Positions 23,609 through 32,002 of a stretch of 64,000 nucleotides of DNA are shown here, in pieces. Both the position numbers and the translations under genes were made by a program. The stretch spans positions 62,001 through 126,000 of the forward strand of contig NZ_CP080417.1 in assembly GCF_019457535.1 (NCBI RefSeq), read 5' to 3'. The stretch is from Shewanella halotolerans. Lineage in GTDB: Bacteria; Pseudomonadota; Gammaproteobacteria; Enterobacterales; Shewanellaceae. Positions within the stretch are counted from its first letter, which is position 1, and each line of letters starts with the position of its first letter. The notes under the pieces were generated by a model that saw only the letters and a list, made by a program, of their open reading frames with translations, ran no database searches and had not been told where the DNA came from.

Positions 23609-23981
23609 TTTTAACGTCCTTGTGTCGAATTGCGCTCCACTGAAACAGCTGGAGTCTATATCATTATTTTTATTAACTATTTAACCTACGCTATTTGTTT
23701 TATCACCGCAACAGGTCGATGCTTACCGCACACTCTTCGAGTCTTCTCTTTGCCTCTATTGGGTCAAAATGGGCGATCACATTTATTCAACATTCCCTAA
23801 AACATGACATGCTTAACAATTCTTCGGCTAATCTAATGCTAGGTGTTGTAACTCCAAGCCAGTTCACGTTTTATATATTCCTTAAGTGATACTTTTGTGT
23901 TCCGCAAATGGATGTGTATCGCTTTAAGTCCTTATTTATTAAAAGGCTTTGTTCTCAAGGCCGGTTCAGCTAGGAATATCT
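23609..23981. other. A/T-rich intergenic region between the collar-like gene and the HemN-like gene
   Basis: About 370 bp with the divergent promoters of both genes. A 64-codon frame (23695-23889) has no ribosome site and low-complexity content, so I do not call it. I see no RNA structure or repeat. Confidence 0.5.
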
Positions 23982-25325
23982 ATGTCTTCGTCTTCTATTA
24001 TTCAAACGGCGCCAGGTGCATTGATTAAGCCGTACCAAGCTAACATTACCGTCCCTAACTGGATGCTGAGCTCGATGGAACGAGTGATGCAGTATTATGT
24101 CGACAAGAATCTGCGACTCGATACTCAGTCCGCTTCCATGATGCCGGCGCCCGTCGAAGGTAAGAAGTACATGCTCTATGCCCATGTGCCTTTCTGCCAT
24201 ACCCTGTGCTCCTTCTGTACCTTCCACCGTTTCCTGTTTAAGGAAGAGAAGGCGCGCGCCTATTTCGTCTCGCTGCGTAAAGAGATGGAGATGGTTAAGG
24301 CGCTGGGCTATGACTTCGAGTCCATGTATATCGGCGGCGGCACCACAACCGTATTAGAAGATGAGCTGGCACGTACGATTGAATTTGCCAAGAAGCTGTT
24401 CCCAAGCATCAAAGAAGTTTCCTGTGAGTCGGATCCTCAGCATCTGGACAGCCCTGGTTTTAAACAGCTGGAAGGCCTGGTGGATCGTATGTCTATCGGT
24501 GTGCAGAGCTTCAACGACGACATCCTGGCGATGACAGATCGACTGGAGAAGTTTGGCTCGGGTCAGCAGACCTTCGATAAGATCATGGCGGCCAAGGAGC
24601 TGTTTCCTATCATCAACGTGGATCTTATCTTCGGCTTCCGTGGCCAGACAGATGAGGTGATTCAGCACGACTTGGATATGGCCTCACGCCTGGATCCTCG
24701 GCAGATCACCACCTATCCCTTGATGATCACCCATCAGACCCGTAAGAGCGTCAAGGGCAAGCTGGCCGCGCCTCAGGGTGACATGGCGCGTCAATACCGC
24801 CAGATCCTCAACAGCCTTAACGGTCAGTACAACCAGCTGTCGGCCTGGGCATTCGGCAAGGCCAACAACGAAGGCTTCGACGAGTATGTGATCGATTATG
24901 ACGAGTATCTGGGTGTCGGTTCGGGCTCCTTCAGCTTCCTCAACGACACCCTGTATGTGAACACCTTCTCCCTGCGTAAGTATCAGGAGAATATCGCCTC
25001 GGGTCGCATGGGCGTCGAGCAGCAGAAGAACTACAGCCAGAAGGATGTGATGCAGTATCGCTTCCTGCTGGGCATGTTCTCGGGTCGCCTGTCGCGCAAA
25101 TATTTCCGCGACACCTTCGGCGTCAATCTGGATTGGGCCCTGTTTAAAGAGATGACCTCTATGAAGGCGATCGGTGCCATCAAGAATGACCCTAACGATC
25201 CCGATAACCTGATCGTTACGGATAACGGCAAGATGATGGGTCTGTTGATGATGAAAGAGTTCTACTCAGGCATGGACAACGTGCGGGCGCAGCTGCGTAA
25301 GCCGCTCAAGCCGTGCGATATGTAG
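23982..25325 (+). CDS. HemN-family radical SAM protein (oxygen-independent coproporphyrinogen oxidase-like)
   Basis: 447 aa from ATG 23982 (TAGGAA upstream). Radical SAM cluster CHTLCSFC (about 72-79; CX3CX2C), followed by YIGGGTTTVLEDELARTIEF and the HemN-like ESDPQH(L) segment. It also has SIGVQSFNDDIL and DLIFGFRGQTDEVIQHD. The spacing and length fit the HemN/HemW/HutW group. True HemN carries CxxxCxxCxC; here the residue after the third Cys is Thr (CSFCTF). It may therefore be a paralogue (haem degradation, HutW or radical SAM methylase type) rather than the haem biosynthesis enzyme. Monocistronic. Confidence 0.85.
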   Translation: MSSSSIIQTAPGALIKPYQANITVPNWMLSSMERVMQYYVDKNLRLDTQSASMMPAPVEGKKYMLYAHVPFCHTLCSFCTFHRFLFKEEKARAYFVSLRKEMEMVKALGYDFESMYIGGGTTTVLEDELARTIEFAKKLFPSIKEVSCESDPQHLDSPGFKQLEGLVDRMSIGVQSFNDDILAMTDRLEKFGSGQQTFDKIMAAKELFPIINVDLIFGFRGQTDEVIQHDLDMASRLDPRQITTYPLMITHQTRKSVKGKLAAPQGDMARQYRQILNSLNGQYNQLSAWAFGKANNEGFDEYVIDYDEYLGVGSGSFSFLNDTLYVNTFSLRKYQENIASGRMGVEQQKNYSQKDVMQYRFLLGMFSGRLSRKYFRDTFGVNLDWALFKEMTSMKAIGAIKNDPNDPDNLIVTDNGKMMGLLMMKEFYSGMDNVRAQLRKPLKPCDM

Positions 25326-25364
25326 CCCTGCGACAGGTAAGGGACATTTGCTATCCGAGCGAAA

Positions 25365-25392
25365 GAGGCCGATCATAGATCGGCCTTTTTTA
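25365..25392 (+). terminator. Terminator after the HemN-like gene
   Basis: AGGCCGATC-ATA-GATCGGCCT followed by five T residues; it lies between the gene and the HD hydrolase. Confidence 0.9.
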
Positions 25393-25409
25393 TTGTCGGA
25401 GCCTTATCC

Positions 25410-26033
25410 ATGCAGGCCTTTGAGTCGCTATTTTCCCAATTTATTGCCGCCAGCTCGCCAGCCGATGCCGCCCATGATCTCGCCCATGTTAGGCGGGTGG
25501 TGAAGACGGCCAAGCGCCTGTGCGATCTCGAATCTGCCTGCGCCGAGGTGGTGGTGCCAGCCGCTTGGCTGCATGATTGTGTCACTTTGGCAAAAGACGA
25601 TCCGAGGCGCAGTCAGGGCTCTATGCTGGCGGCCGATAAGGCGATCGCCTTCCTCATCGAGGTGGGTTATCCGCAGCAGTACTTGGCCGCCATTCACCAT
25701 GCCATTCTCGCCCATAGTTTCAGCGCGGGTATTGCCCCCGAGACGCTGGAAGCCAAGATAGTGCAGGATGCCGACAGGCTCGATGCCCTGGGCGCCATAG
25801 GAGTGGCGCGCTGTCTACAGGTGGGCACCGCCTTGGGGCGGCCCCTGTATGCTGCGGAAGATCCCTTCTGTCGGGAGCGGGAGGCGGATGATAGCCGCTA
25901 CACCTTAGATCATTTCAAGCAGAAGCTGTTTACCCTGGCGGATACCATGCAGACGGCGGCTGCGAGGGAAGAGGCACGGCATCGCACCCGGGTGATGCAG
26001 GACTTTCTTGACCAGCTGGCGCAAGAGATCTAG
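25410..26033 (+). CDS. HD-domain phosphohydrolase, YedJ-like
   Basis: 207 aa, soluble. HD superfamily metal ligands: AHDLAHVRRV (His ligand), AWLHDCVTL (HD), IHHAILAHS and VQDADRLDALGAIG (late Asp). The order H...HD...H...D with ~60 residues between the HD and the final Asp fits YedJ/YpgQ-type nucleotide phosphohydrolases. Substrate not determinable. ATG 25410 comes soon after the terminator. Its last four bases overlap the convergent small gene. Confidence 0.85.
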   Translation: MQAFESLFSQFIAASSPADAAHDLAHVRRVVKTAKRLCDLESACAEVVVPAAWLHDCVTLAKDDPRRSQGSMLAADKAIAFLIEVGYPQQYLAAIHHAILAHSFSAGIAPETLEAKIVQDADRLDALGAIGVARCLQVGTALGRPLYAAEDPFCREREADDSRYTLDHFKQKLFTLADTMQTAAAREEARHRTRVMQDFLDQLAQEI

Positions 26034-26245
26034 GGGAGCTGCTTGAGCGCCTGTTTATGGTTAGCCTTGGCGCGGCGTGCAAGCTTCTGCTCAAGCTGTC
26101 GAGCCTCCTGGCGTATCTGTTCGATAAAGAGATCTTGGTAGCCCAGCTGCTCAAATTCTCTCAGGCACTGGTGGTAGCGGCGCAGTTTTTCTTCCTTGCA
26201 TAGGGGCGTATCCATCAGCTCTTCTAATGTCAGTATTGAGTCCAT
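26030..26245 (-). CDS. Small helical protein of unknown function
   Basis: 71 aa, charged and fully helical (LTLEELMDTPLCKEEKLRRY...QIRQEARQLEQKLARRAKAN), coiled-coil like C-terminal half. One Cys. No signal peptide or known family that I recognise. It overlaps the convergent HD gene by 4 bp. Codon use looks like its neighbours, supporting a real gene. The 293 bp upstream contain an imperfect hairpin (around GTTGAC...GTCAAC, 26342-26366) but no gene. Confidence 0.6.
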   Translation of the reverse strand: MDSILTLEELMDTPLCKEEKLRRYHQCLREFEQLGYQDLFIEQIRQEARQLEQKLARRAKANHKQALKQLP

Positions 26246-26538
26246 TCAATAACCTCACAACCTCTTGTGCTTGTCAGCCTAACGTCAAGTTGGCACCTTG
26301 TAGAGGCTGATTTTTATCCTAAAACCTCATAAGCCGAAAGGTTGACGGGTTTTTTGTCAACTTTTTCATATGCTTATTTTATTTCTAAAGTTGGCTTAGG
26401 TAAGAGGTCGCATATCACCTAAGTTAATATGGGCGATCGCTTACGCACTCATTGGTCGAAAAGCTCATAAGAGACGTTTGTGGAGCACCCGGTAATAGGG
26501 TAGCTTGGTGAATTCTTCATTTTGTACAGGGAAATCAG

Positions 26539-26826
26539 ATGATAGTACGTATTGGCGAATTTCAGGCCGCGCCGGGCCAGGCAGAGGCATTGACGGCCTT
26601 CCTCCTCTCATTGAGCGATTATATTTGCAATTCACCGGGCTGTCTCAGCTATGAGGTATTGTGTCCGGTCGACGAGCCGGACCGCCTGATGGTGATCGAG
26701 CGTTGGGAATCTGCCGAGCAGCACAGGGCTTCGGTGCAGGCCTATCCGAGCGATAAAATGCAGGCTGCCATGTCGCTGTTCGCCGCACCGCCGAGCGGCG
26801 GTTACTATTCGCTGGCTCAAGCTTAG
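26539..26826 (+). CDS. ABM-domain putative monooxygenase
   Basis: 95 aa, single antibiotic-biosynthesis-monooxygenase (ABM) dimeric ferredoxin-like fold: MIVRIGEFQAAPGQAEALTA, SPGCLSYEVLCPVDEPDRLM, VIERWESAEQHRASVQ. Members such as YgiN oxidise quinols without a cofactor; many are of unknown substrate. ATG 26539 with GGGAAATC upstream. Next gene follows after 21 bp on the same strand, so possibly co-transcribed. Confidence 0.8.
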   Translation: MIVRIGEFQAAPGQAEALTAFLLSLSDYICNSPGCLSYEVLCPVDEPDRLMVIERWESAEQHRASVQAYPSDKMQAAMSLFAAPPSGGYYSLAQA

Positions 26827-26847
26827 GCTTACGACAGGGCTTTAGTG

Positions 26848-27801
26848 ATGATCTATTTCGAGACAGAGCGGCTTATCTGCCGCGCCTTCGAGCGGGCCGA
26901 TCTTCAGGCCTTCACCGCCTACCGCGCCGATCCTGAGGTTGCCCGCTACCAAAGCTGGCAAGATTACCAGTATCAGGATGCCCTGGCGCTGTTCGAAAAT
27001 TTACAGCAGACACCCTTCGAGACGCCCGGCACCTGGATACAGCTGGCCCTCGAGTGTCGTCAGACCCAGGCCTTGGTGGGGGATCTGGCGCTGCATTTCA
27101 TCGATGCGCAGCAGGTTGAGATAGGCTTTACCCTGGCAAGTGAGCATCAGGGAAAGGGCTTGGCGCGTGAGGCGCTGCAGGGGTTGTTGGTGTATCTGTT
27201 TGAGGGCCTGGGTAAACACAGACTCTCGGCCATCACAGACGTGCAAAATCACCCCGCCTGGGGGCTGCTGGAGCGCCTGGGCTTTCGCCGCGAGGCCCAT
27301 TATCGCGATAATATCTTCTTCAAGGGCAGCTGGGGCAGTGAGTATGGCTATGGCCTGCTGGCGCGGGAGTGGCGTGAGGCACAGGCGGGCGAGCCATTGC
27401 AGGAGTTTCGTCTGATCAAACGTGTGGCGCCTCTCAATGATTTCCTGCGCCTTCGGCAGATAACAGGCCTGACCCCAAGGTCTCGCGAGGCGGCAGAACT
27501 CGGCCTGCCCCTGAGTCTGTTTGGCGTGCATATTTTGGCGGGTGACAGGGTGATCGCCATGGGCCGGGTGGTGGGTGACGGCGCACTTAACTTCGAGCTG
27601 GTGGATATCGCCGTGGATCCCGAATATCAGGGGCGCGGCCTGGGCAGCGCTATCATGAGCGCCATCATGGCCTATCTCGACGAGACGGCGCCTAAGGGGG
27701 CCTACATCACCTTAATGGCTGATGTGCCTGCCCTTTATCTCAAATTTGGCTTCGAGTACTCGCGTCCGGCGAGTGAAGGCATGTATAAGTTACAGGCCTG
27801 A
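26848..27801 (+). CDS. Tandem GNAT acetyltransferase (RimJ/RimL-type plus N-acetyltransferase)
   Basis: 317 aa (ATG 26848; GTG 26845 is equally placed). Residues 1-170: RimJ/RimL-like GNAT with FETERLICRAFERADLQAF, then the acetyl-CoA loop EIGFTLASEHQGKGLAREAL and ERLGFRREAHYRDN. Residues 195-317: a second GNAT of the ElaA/yjcF style with VDIAVDPEYQGRGLGSAIMS (the Q/RxxGxG/A pyrophosphate loop) and LYLKFGFEYS. Two complete catalytic units in one chain are uncommon; both keep their acetyl-CoA loops. Substrates unknown. Confidence 0.85.
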   Translation: MIYFETERLICRAFERADLQAFTAYRADPEVARYQSWQDYQYQDALALFENLQQTPFETPGTWIQLALECRQTQALVGDLALHFIDAQQVEIGFTLASEHQGKGLAREALQGLLVYLFEGLGKHRLSAITDVQNHPAWGLLERLGFRREAHYRDNIFFKGSWGSEYGYGLLAREWREAQAGEPLQEFRLIKRVAPLNDFLRLRQITGLTPRSREAAELGLPLSLFGVHILAGDRVIAMGRVVGDGALNFELVDIAVDPEYQGRGLGSAIMSAIMAYLDETAPKGAYITLMADVPALYLKFGFEYSRPASEGMYKLQA

Positions 27802-27803
27802 TT

Positions 27804-27937
27804 GGTTGAGAAGCCCTGCGGGCCTTGATATAAAGGAGATTCGGCGGGCCCCAAAGTAGTAGGTTTCCGGGGCTAATTTTCTCAACCCGTTTAGGCGAGC
27901 TTCATTTTCTCCTGATCCGCTGTTACTCGGAGCATGC
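27804..27937 (+). ncRNA. Candidate structured leader of the PfkB kinase gene
   Basis: GGTTGAGAA (27804-27812) pairs perfectly with TTCTCAACC (27879-27887). It encloses two smaller stems: GCCC/GGGC (27813-27823) and GCCCC+AAA (27848-27855) with TTT..GGGGC (27864-27873). Downstream CTCC (27909-27912) can pair with the Shine-Dalgarno GGAG (27929-27932) just before ATG 27938. This is the look of a riboswitch or cis-regulatory RNA but matches none I know. Not tested by covariation. Confidence 0.4.
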
Positions 27938-28798
27938 ATGGCCAAAATTCTGCTGGTAGCCAACCTCAATTGCGATCGTATTCTCAGACTCGATAAACCC
28001 TTGAAGATGGGGGGACGGTTTCACTATCAAGATGGTGGCCAGCGCCTGGGGGGCGGCGGTGCCAACACAGGCATAGGCCTGGTGTGGGCAGGACACGAGG
28101 TAGCGCTGGTGAGTCAGGTGGGCCGCGACGAGATAGGCGACTGGCTGCTGGCCGAGACCAGCACCCTGGGGATAGATTGCCGTCTGATGCAGCGCTATCA
28201 GCAACATACCTGTGAGATGCTGCTGGTGATGACCCCGGATGGTGAGCGCACCATCATACGTCCAGAGCGCCCCAGATTCGAGCTGGCGGCGCCGCCGAAC
28301 TGGCGTCAGTGGGATGCCCTCTATATCAACTCTTCCGCCGAAGGCGCGGTGAGCTGGGCCAAGACAGCCTTGCCCCACAGCCTGGTGGTGGCGCAGCTGG
28401 CCAAGGATAACCGTGAGCGTCCCTGCCATGTGCTGATCGCCTCGCGAGCCGACATGCAGGGTCGTAGCGAACTGTCGCCCTGGCAGTATGGCCTCTCCAT
28501 TGCCGGAGACAGTCTGCAGGCCTTCATAGTGACAGATGGCGAGTCGGGCGCCATTCTCTATCAGGCGGATTCACAGACCCATGTGGCGGCCGAGTCGGCC
28601 AGCGTGGTCGATACCACTGGGGCGGGAGACGCCTATGCGGCGGGCTTGATCCATGGGCTGGTGCGTGGCGATGAGTTTTGTCAGGCCATGGCCGAAGGCG
28701 CCCATTGGGCCGCCTTTGCGGTGGCCACAGAGAGTTCGATACCGGGAGCAGGGCTAAAAAACTATCTGGAAAATGAGCGAGCGAAAGAAGAGGCCTAG
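27938..28798 (+). CDS. PfkB-family carbohydrate/nucleoside kinase
   Basis: 286 aa, ribokinase-like fold. Substrate-binding GGQRLGGGGANTGIGLVWAG (about 32-51) near the N-terminus. C-terminal signature VVDTTGAGDAYAAGLIHGLV (about 223-242), with the catalytic Asp in GAGD. No signal peptide. The sugar cannot be deduced. It follows the GNAT gene after 136 bp holding the structured leader, and the terminators at 28923 follow. Confidence 0.88.
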   Translation: MAKILLVANLNCDRILRLDKPLKMGGRFHYQDGGQRLGGGGANTGIGLVWAGHEVALVSQVGRDEIGDWLLAETSTLGIDCRLMQRYQQHTCEMLLVMTPDGERTIIRPERPRFELAAPPNWRQWDALYINSSAEGAVSWAKTALPHSLVVAQLAKDNRERPCHVLIASRADMQGRSELSPWQYGLSIAGDSLQAFIVTDGESGAILYQADSQTHVAAESASVVDTTGAGDAYAAGLIHGLVRGDEFCQAMAEGAHWAAFAVATESSIPGAGLKNYLENERAKEEA

Positions 28799-28922
28799 TG
28801 GGCAGAACTTGTCATCATAATGTCATTAACTCGGCTTAGAGTATCGGCATTGGTCGCAAGCAGTTCCCTGACCTTGTTTTGTGTAGCTTCTTTTCTAACA
28901 TAGTGTGTTTTTCTGTTCTCTC

Positions 28923-28947
28923 GCCCCATCTTCTGGGGCATTTTTTT
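28923..28947 (+). terminator. Terminator after the PfkB kinase gene
   Basis: GCCCCA-TCTTC-TGGGGC followed by A and seven T residues. Confidence 0.85.
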
Positions 28948-28958
28948 GCCCCAAAAAA

Positions 28959-28986
28959 AAAGCCCCGACCTTTTGGTCAGGGCTTT
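28959..28986 (-). terminator. Terminator of the S33 peptidase gene
   Basis: Read on the minus strand: AGCCCTGACC-AAAA-GGTCGGGGCT and a run of T residues. It stands back to back with the PfkB terminator. Confidence 0.85.
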
Positions 28987-29002
28987 GGCTGAACGCTTGC
29001 TG

Positions 29003-30460
29003 TTAGTTGTACTTAAACACGGGAATCATGCTGGTACACTGGGTCTTTATCTTCTGTTCCGGCGCCGCCAGGAAGGCCATGGTAATGCCGTCGATACAGT
29101 TGCGATAAGGGTTCTCCGAGGTCAACTGCACGTGGCCGCCCTGAGGGTTGGTGAACAGCTGGGCATTTGGCATGTTCTTCACCACTAACTCCCCCCAGGC
29201 CGGTGGCGTCTGATGATCGTTGCCGCCGTTGATCACCAGGATCGGCAGATTACTGGTCACGGCCTGAGTCTCTATGCTGTCGGCCGCGGCCACATCCCAC
29301 GCCTTACAGCTGTCGACATCGAAACCCTGATGGAACACCTTGTCTACGGTCAGTGTGGTCGTGGTAGACCAGTTCTTGTCGTTGCGACCCACTAAGGCTG
29401 TTTGGTTGAGGAAGGCATATTCTTCGGAGCAGACCACAGACAGGGCCATAGGGGCAAAATAGTCCTCGTCGGGTTCGTTGTCTTTATCCTTGATGATGAT
29501 GTTCAGGTCCTTGTCGATCGCCTGGATCAGGGGGACGACCCTGGCATCACCCACTAGATTGGCGATGTAGTTGACGAAACGGATGGCTGCCTGATCTTCC
29601 CCCTGATTCTGTAGTCGCGCGATGATAGATTCGATCATCGGCTTGAGGATCTCCGATGCGCATTTAGTGGAGGCGTCGCAGTTGGCGATGATGCGGTCCA
29701 GCGTGGCATAGGTGGCCCAAGGTGTATCGGATAGGCCGTTGACCTCTATGGGGAATACACCGTCGAGGATGACGCTGCGAACCCCTTGGCTATCTTCGCG
29801 TATGATGGTCTCTGCCAGACGAGTGCCGTAGGAGCCGCCGTAGAGGTTCCAGCTGTCGAGCTTGAGTGCCTTTCTCAGCATGATGAAGTCATGGGCGCTC
29901 TGCACGCTCTGGTAGGCGCTGAAATCTACCCCCTTGGCCTTGAGGCGGGCCTTACAGGCCTTGACCTGCTCGATTGAGCCTTTGACCGTGTTAAATTCGG
30001 TGCACTTGTAGGCCGGTTTGGCGTGGCCTGTGCCGCGCTGATCCACCAGATAGAAGTCGCGGTCGTTCCAGAGGTATTTCGCCTTGCTCTGGGTGAAGTC
30101 TTCCAAACTGTCGATGGCCGAGTAGCCCGGGCCACCCTGCAGGTAGACCACGGGATCGGCCTTGACCTCTGTCTTGGTCGCCGGGATCTTCAGCACGGCG
30201 ATCTCCATGGTTGTCTTGGAGGCGCTCTTGCCCTTAAGGGCATGTTTTTCCGGTACCGTCAAATAGCCGCAGCTGGCACCTTTGGGCAGATCCTGGCTCT
30301 TGGTGAACGTGCTGCAGTCGACGCTGGCGTAGGTGCCCACCTTGCTGGCGACCTCCTTCTTAGTGTCAGACTTGCTCGATTGGTTACAGCCGCCGAGGAG
30401 GGCGGTTGCCATGACGAGTGTGCCAAAGGCCAATAGGTTGGGCTTGTGTGTCAGGCTCAT
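29003..30460 (-). CDS. S33-family alpha/beta hydrolase peptidase, lipoprotein
   Basis: 485 aa from ATG 30460 (AAGGAAG upstream; a TTG at 30466 is less likely). Signal with lipobox ALLGGC (Cys about 25). Alpha/beta hydrolase motifs: oxyanion region VYLQGGPGYSAIDSL (about 125-139), VDQRGTGHAKP, nucleophile Ser in YGGSYGTRLA, acid in VINGGNDHQTPPAW and His in GGHVQLTS near the end. This is the proline iminopeptidase / tripeptidyl aminopeptidase (S33) layout with a C-terminal TAP-like domain. Likely trims peptides in the periplasm or at the outer membrane. The 240 bp upstream show no further gene. Confidence 0.88.
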   Translation of the reverse strand: MSLTHKPNLLAFGTLVMATALLGGCNQSSKSDTKKEVASKVGTYASVDCSTFTKSQDLPKGASCGYLTVPEKHALKGKSASKTTMEIAVLKIPATKTEVKADPVVYLQGGPGYSAIDSLEDFTQSKAKYLWNDRDFYLVDQRGTGHAKPAYKCTEFNTVKGSIEQVKACKARLKAKGVDFSAYQSVQSAHDFIMLRKALKLDSWNLYGGSYGTRLAETIIREDSQGVRSVILDGVFPIEVNGLSDTPWATYATLDRIIANCDASTKCASEILKPMIESIIARLQNQGEDQAAIRFVNYIANLVGDARVVPLIQAIDKDLNIIIKDKDNEPDEDYFAPMALSVVCSEEYAFLNQTALVGRNDKNWSTTTTLTVDKVFHQGFDVDSCKAWDVAAADSIETQAVTSNLPILVINGGNDHQTPPAWGELVVKNMPNAQLFTNPQGGHVQLTSENPYRNCIDGITMAFLAAPEQKIKTQCTSMIPVFKYN

Positions 30461-30703
30461 ATACAACTTCCTTATGGGTTACAGACGAAGGCAATGAACC
30501 TGGCGAGTCGCAGAGACTCGGCACCTTAGGGTTCCGTGCCGTGATTATCTGTAGCGAATTATGAGGAGGCTGGCTTCTGGGAAACAGAAGCACTCTGTAT
30601 GGCTTTGTCTCGGCTTTGTATCAGAAAGCTTTTTAATAGGATAGCGTTAAGTCGGAGACCGCTAAGTTGGGAAGCTCAGTTAACACTTAGAAGTGAAGTG
30701 GGT

Positions 30704-31996
30704 TCATTCGGCCTTGGGCAGGCGCAGGGTAAAACAGGGGCCGCCCAGCTCGCTGTCGCCTAAGGTTAGCTCGCCCTGATGCTGACGCACTATCTGCTTG
30801 GCGATGGCCAGTCCAAGGCCGTGGCCGCCGCTCTGCCTGTCTCTGGCCTTGTCCAGACGCACGAAGGGTTCGAAGATAGATTGCCAATAGTCCTGGGGAA
30901 TGGGCGGGCCGTCGTTGGCTATCTCGATAAGCACGCTGGTTTCGTCGCTGCAAAGGGTCACGATGACGCAGCTTTGGGCGTACTTGTAGCCGTTGCGTAT
31001 GATGTTGCTGGTGGCCCGCAGCAGCAGATGGTTGGCGATGGGGGCCATCAGGCTGTCGTCGCCCTCAAGTTGCAGGCGTTTTTGCGTCTCAAACTGCAGG
31101 TGTTCCAGCTGGCTGGCTAACAGCGGATAGAGGTTGGTTGGTGTCAGGCTGAGATGGGCATCTGGCCTTTCTAGCTTGGCAAACTGCAACAGCTCCTCAA
31201 TCATGCCGCCCAGCTCGTTGAGATCTTCCTGAATTCCTTCAAGATATTGCATCTGCTCGGGGCGTACGCCCGAGTCGTCCAGCATGTCCAGATTGCACTG
31301 GATGCGGAAGATGGGGGTGCGCGACTCGTGGGCGATGGCGTTAGTGAGGTTCTTGTGGCTCTGGATCAGCTGAGAGATGCGATCGGCCATGATGTTGAAC
31401 GACAGGTTAAGCTGACCCACGCTGTGAAGGCTGCTGGTGGAGGCGCGGGCGCTGAAATCGCCATAGGCGAAGGCGATACAGGTCTTCTCCAGTCGCGCCA
31501 GTCGCCGGGAGATCACAAACAGTACCATGATGCTGATCAGGGCAAGCGCCGCACACAACTCGACGAAGACAAACCACTCCTTGCGGTTAATGGTGTTGAT
31601 AAAGGGGGAGTCCGGGTCGTTGATGATGCCATAGACAACCTCTGGGTCGCTCGCCAGGCTAAAGTAGGCCTGATTCTCATCCACATCTTCTATGTAGAGG
31701 CCGTAGTCTTTTACCCCCTGTTTGATCGCCTCGCTCAGGGTGTCATCCGCGACTTCATAGCGGGTCAGCGCCAGGTGGATATCCTTGGCAAAGCCTTGCA
31801 GAGCCTGCTCTGCCGCTTGCGCTCCTTGAGTTTCGCCTATCTTGTCTACTAATTTGCGGGTGGCGGTGATCTCGTTGGCCAGCGAGGTGGCGTCCAGTGA
31901 GTCGGTGGAGAAGAGCTCAAACTGGTCCATGGCGATCACCGCAATAAAGAAGATCGCCAGGGCCGTGCTATAGATGAGGATAAACAGACGGGTCAC
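30704..31996 (-). CDS. Membrane sensor histidine kinase, RstB-like
   Basis: 430 aa. Transmembrane helices at about 3-22 (LFILIYSTALAIFFIAVIAM) and 144-165 enclose a periplasmic sensor domain of ~120 residues. HAMP follows, then the dimerisation/phospho-acceptor helix TNAIAHESRTPIFRIQ with His in place and Ser where HELRTP is usual. The N box is NIIRNGYKYAQ and the G2 box GGHGLGLAI. The catalytic domain ending (FEPFVRLDKARDR...GGHGLGLAIAKQ) is close to E. coli RstB. Gene follows its response regulator by 6 bp, so the pair is one operon. Signal unknown. Confidence 0.9.
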   Translation of the reverse strand: MTRLFILIYSTALAIFFIAVIAMDQFELFSTDSLDATSLANEITATRKLVDKIGETQGAQAAEQALQGFAKDIHLALTRYEVADDTLSEAIKQGVKDYGLYIEDVDENQAYFSLASDPEVVYGIINDPDSPFINTINRKEWFVFVELCAALALISIMVLFVISRRLARLEKTCIAFAYGDFSARASTSSLHSVGQLNLSFNIMADRISQLIQSHKNLTNAIAHESRTPIFRIQCNLDMLDDSGVRPEQMQYLEGIQEDLNELGGMIEELLQFAKLERPDAHLSLTPTNLYPLLASQLEHLQFETQKRLQLEGDDSLMAPIANHLLLRATSNIIRNGYKYAQSCVIVTLCSDETSVLIEIANDGPPIPQDYWQSIFEPFVRLDKARDRQSGGHGLGLAIAKQIVRQHQGELTLGDSELGGPCFTLRLPKAE

Positions 31997-32002
31997 AGAA
32001 GA

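Noticed and set aside
23695..23889. 64-codon frame between the collar-like and HemN-like genes
   Set aside because: No Shine-Dalgarno, no domain, lies in the promoter region of two divergent genes.
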